Below, one piece after another: positions 4,597 through 5,736 of a stretch of DNA of 5,736 bases (within the stretch, counting starts at the first letter, position 1; each line of letters starts with the position of its first letter). A program made the position numbers and the translations under genes. Source of the DNA: Planctomycetes bacterium SM23_32 (lineage in GTDB: Bacteria; Planctomycetota; Brocadiia; SM23-32); the NCBI GenBank assembly GCA_001303885.1, contig LJUE01000236.1, forward strand, positions 1 to 5,736, written 5' to 3'. The notes below the pieces were generated by a model. It did no database searches, was not told the DNA's origin, and saw nothing but the letters and a program-made list of their open reading frames with translations.

Positions 4597-5736
4597 ATGC
4601 GATACACCAACCCCGTCATCCCGGGCTTCTATCCCGACCCGAGCGTCTGCCGCGTCGGCCGGGATTACTACCTGGCCACCAGCACGTTCGAGTATTTCCC
4701 CGGCGTGCCGGTCTTCCATAGCCGCGACCTGGTGCACTGGCGCCAGATTGGCCATTGCCTGACCCGCCCCGAGCAACTGCCGCTCGAAGGCGTCGCCAGC
4801 TCCGAAGGCATCTTCGCCCCGTCCCTGCGCCATCACGACGGGCGCTTCTACATGGTGACCACCAACGTCAACGGCGGGGGGCACTTCTACGTCCACGCCG
4901 ACGACCCGGCCGGGCCGTGGTCCGATCCCGTGTGGGTCAAGGGCGGAGGCTTCGATCCTGACCTGTTCTTCGCGCCGGACGGGACGGTCTACTTCATCCA
5001 CCAGGAATGGGGCCACGGCATCCGCCAGTGGGAGATTGACGTCGGGTCGGGCCGGCTCTCGGGCGAGGGCCGCAGCATCTGGCGCGGCCTGGAGGACCAG
5101 TTCTGCGAGGCCCCCCACATCTACCACGTCGAGGGGCGCTACTACCTGATCGTAGCCGAAGGCGGGACGCACCGCGGCCACATGGTCGTCTGCGGGCGGA
5201 GCGACGGCCCGGAGGGGCCGTTCGAGAGCTGCCCGCACAATCCGATCCTCACCCACCGCGCCCGCGTGGAGCTGCCCATCCAGGCCACCGGCCACGGCGA
5301 CCTGGTGCAGGCGCACGACGGCTCGTGGTGGATCCTCTTCCTCGGCATCCGACCAGTCTGGGGCGCTCACCACCTGGGGCGCGAGACGTTCTTGGCGCCG
5401 GTCACGTGGGAGAACGGCTGGCCGGCGGTGAACGGCGGCGAGCCCGTGTCCCTGGAGATGAAGGCCGACGGACCGCCTGCGCACCCGTGGCCCGCCGAGC
5501 CGGTTCGCGACGACTTCGAGGCGCCCGAACTGCGCCTCGGATGGAACTTCCGCCGCAATCCGCACGCTGAGGACTGGTCGCTGGCCGAGAGGCCCGGGTG
5601 GCTGGCCCTGCACGGGTCGGAGCTGACGCTGGACGACGCCGGCTCGCCGGCGTTCCTCGGCCGGCGCCAGCGGCACTTCGACTGCCGCGCTGCATGCCTG
5701 ATCGAATTCGAACCGACCCGGGACGGCGAAGAGGCG
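4597..5736 (+). CDS. GH43 beta-xylosidase/alpha-L-arabinofuranosidase-type enzyme (3' partial)
   Basis: The first 380 residues of a family 43 glycoside hydrolase; the frame is still open at the window end. GH43 enzymes are inverting five-bladed beta-propellers that remove xylose or arabinose from xylan-derived oligosaccharides. The expected catalytic triad is visible: base D14 in YPDPS, pKa-tuning D120 in FDPDLFF, and acid E171 in CEAPH. Other landmarks are STFEYFPGVPVFHSRDLVHW (29-48), GIFAPSLRHHDGRFY (71-85), GPWSDP (106-111) and QATGHGD with metal-site candidate H233. From about residue 304 (RDDFEAPEL) the C-terminal beta-sandwich GH43_C2 begins, with GSPAFLGRRQRHFD (349-362). This layout fits XynB-like subfamilies GH43_11/12, usually about 530-560 aa, so roughly 150-180 residues lie beyond the edge. 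There is no signal peptide, so it should be cytoplasmic. Xylosidase versus arabinofuranosidase cannot be settled here. Confidence 0.92.
   Translation, partial: MRYTNPVIPGFYPDPSVCRVGRDYYLATSTFEYFPGVPVFHSRDLVHWRQIGHCLTRPEQLPLEGVASSEGIFAPSLRHHDGRFYMVTTNVNGGGHFYVHADDPAGPWSDPVWVKGGGFDPDLFFAPDGTVYFIHQEWGHGIRQWEIDVGSGRLSGEGRSIWRGLEDQFCEAPHIYHVEGRYYLIVAEGGTHRGHMVVCGRSDGPEGPFESCPHNPILTHRARVELPIQATGHGDLVQAHDGSWWILFLGIRPVWGAHHLGRETFLAPVTWENGWPAVNGGEPVSLEMKADGPPAHPWPAEPVRDDFEAPELRLGWNFRRNPHAEDWSLAERPGWLALHGSELTLDDAGSPAFLGRRQRHFDCRAACLIEFEPTRDGEEA

Noticed and set aside
2719..5676. A 985-codon open frame on the minus strand
   Set aside because: It lies antisense to the end of GH9, all of comM, the intergenic gap and most of GH43, which all have clear family motifs. 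Its translation is rich in Arg, Ala, His and Val with no recognisable domain; stop-poor antisense frames are normal in GC-rich DNA.

Overview
The window is GC-rich bacterial DNA with tightly packed genes and strong G/C preference at third codon positions. It looks like part of a carbohydrate-degradation region of an environmental, plant-polysaccharide-using bacterium. Planctomycetota, Lentisphaerota/Verrucomicrobiota or Hydrogenedentota-like lineages would fit the mix of GH130, GH9 and GH43 enzymes, but nothing here fixes the phylum. No tRNA, rRNA, CRISPR array, transposase or phage gene was seen.

Layout, left to right. (1) Positions 2-70 may hold the last 22 codons of a rightward gene whose TAA overlaps the TAG of the next, convergent gene. 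(2) 67-1020, minus strand: a complete GH130 beta-mannoside phosphorylase/hydrolase, 317 aa, with a GTG start fixed by a perfect AGGAGG. (3) 1021-1185: a divergent control region with two back-to-back sigma-70-type promoters, each with a 17-bp spacer. (4) 1186-2854, plus strand: an exported GH9 enzyme, broken by a frameshift in its N-terminal Ig-like domain and carrying several substitutions at normally conserved active-site positions. (5) 2855-3006: an inverted repeat at the GH9 stop, then a promoter matching the GH9 promoter hexamer for hexamer. (6) 3007-4416: a YifB/ComM-family AAA+ ATPase that appears to lack about 40 internal residues of its N-terminal domain, in frame. (7) 4417-4596: a 180-bp intergenic gap with only weak signals. 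(8) 4597 to the window end: a GH43 beta-xylosidase/arabinofuranosidase-type enzyme, cut off by the window edge.

How the genes may work together (inference): the GH9 protein has a signal peptide and would act on beta-glucan-like polymer outside the cytoplasm. GH130 and GH43 have no signal peptide and would process imported manno- and xylo-oligosaccharides inside the cell. GH130 and GH9 share a divergent promoter region, so joint control is plausible. The ComM-like gene has its own promoter and is probably an unrelated housekeeping/competence gene lying between the sugar genes.

The main points for a second look are the two apparent internal lesions (GH9 near 1416, comM near 3255), the unusual GH9 active site and the three well-formed promoters of one architecture. 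I found no convincing evidence of an undescribed multi-gene system.
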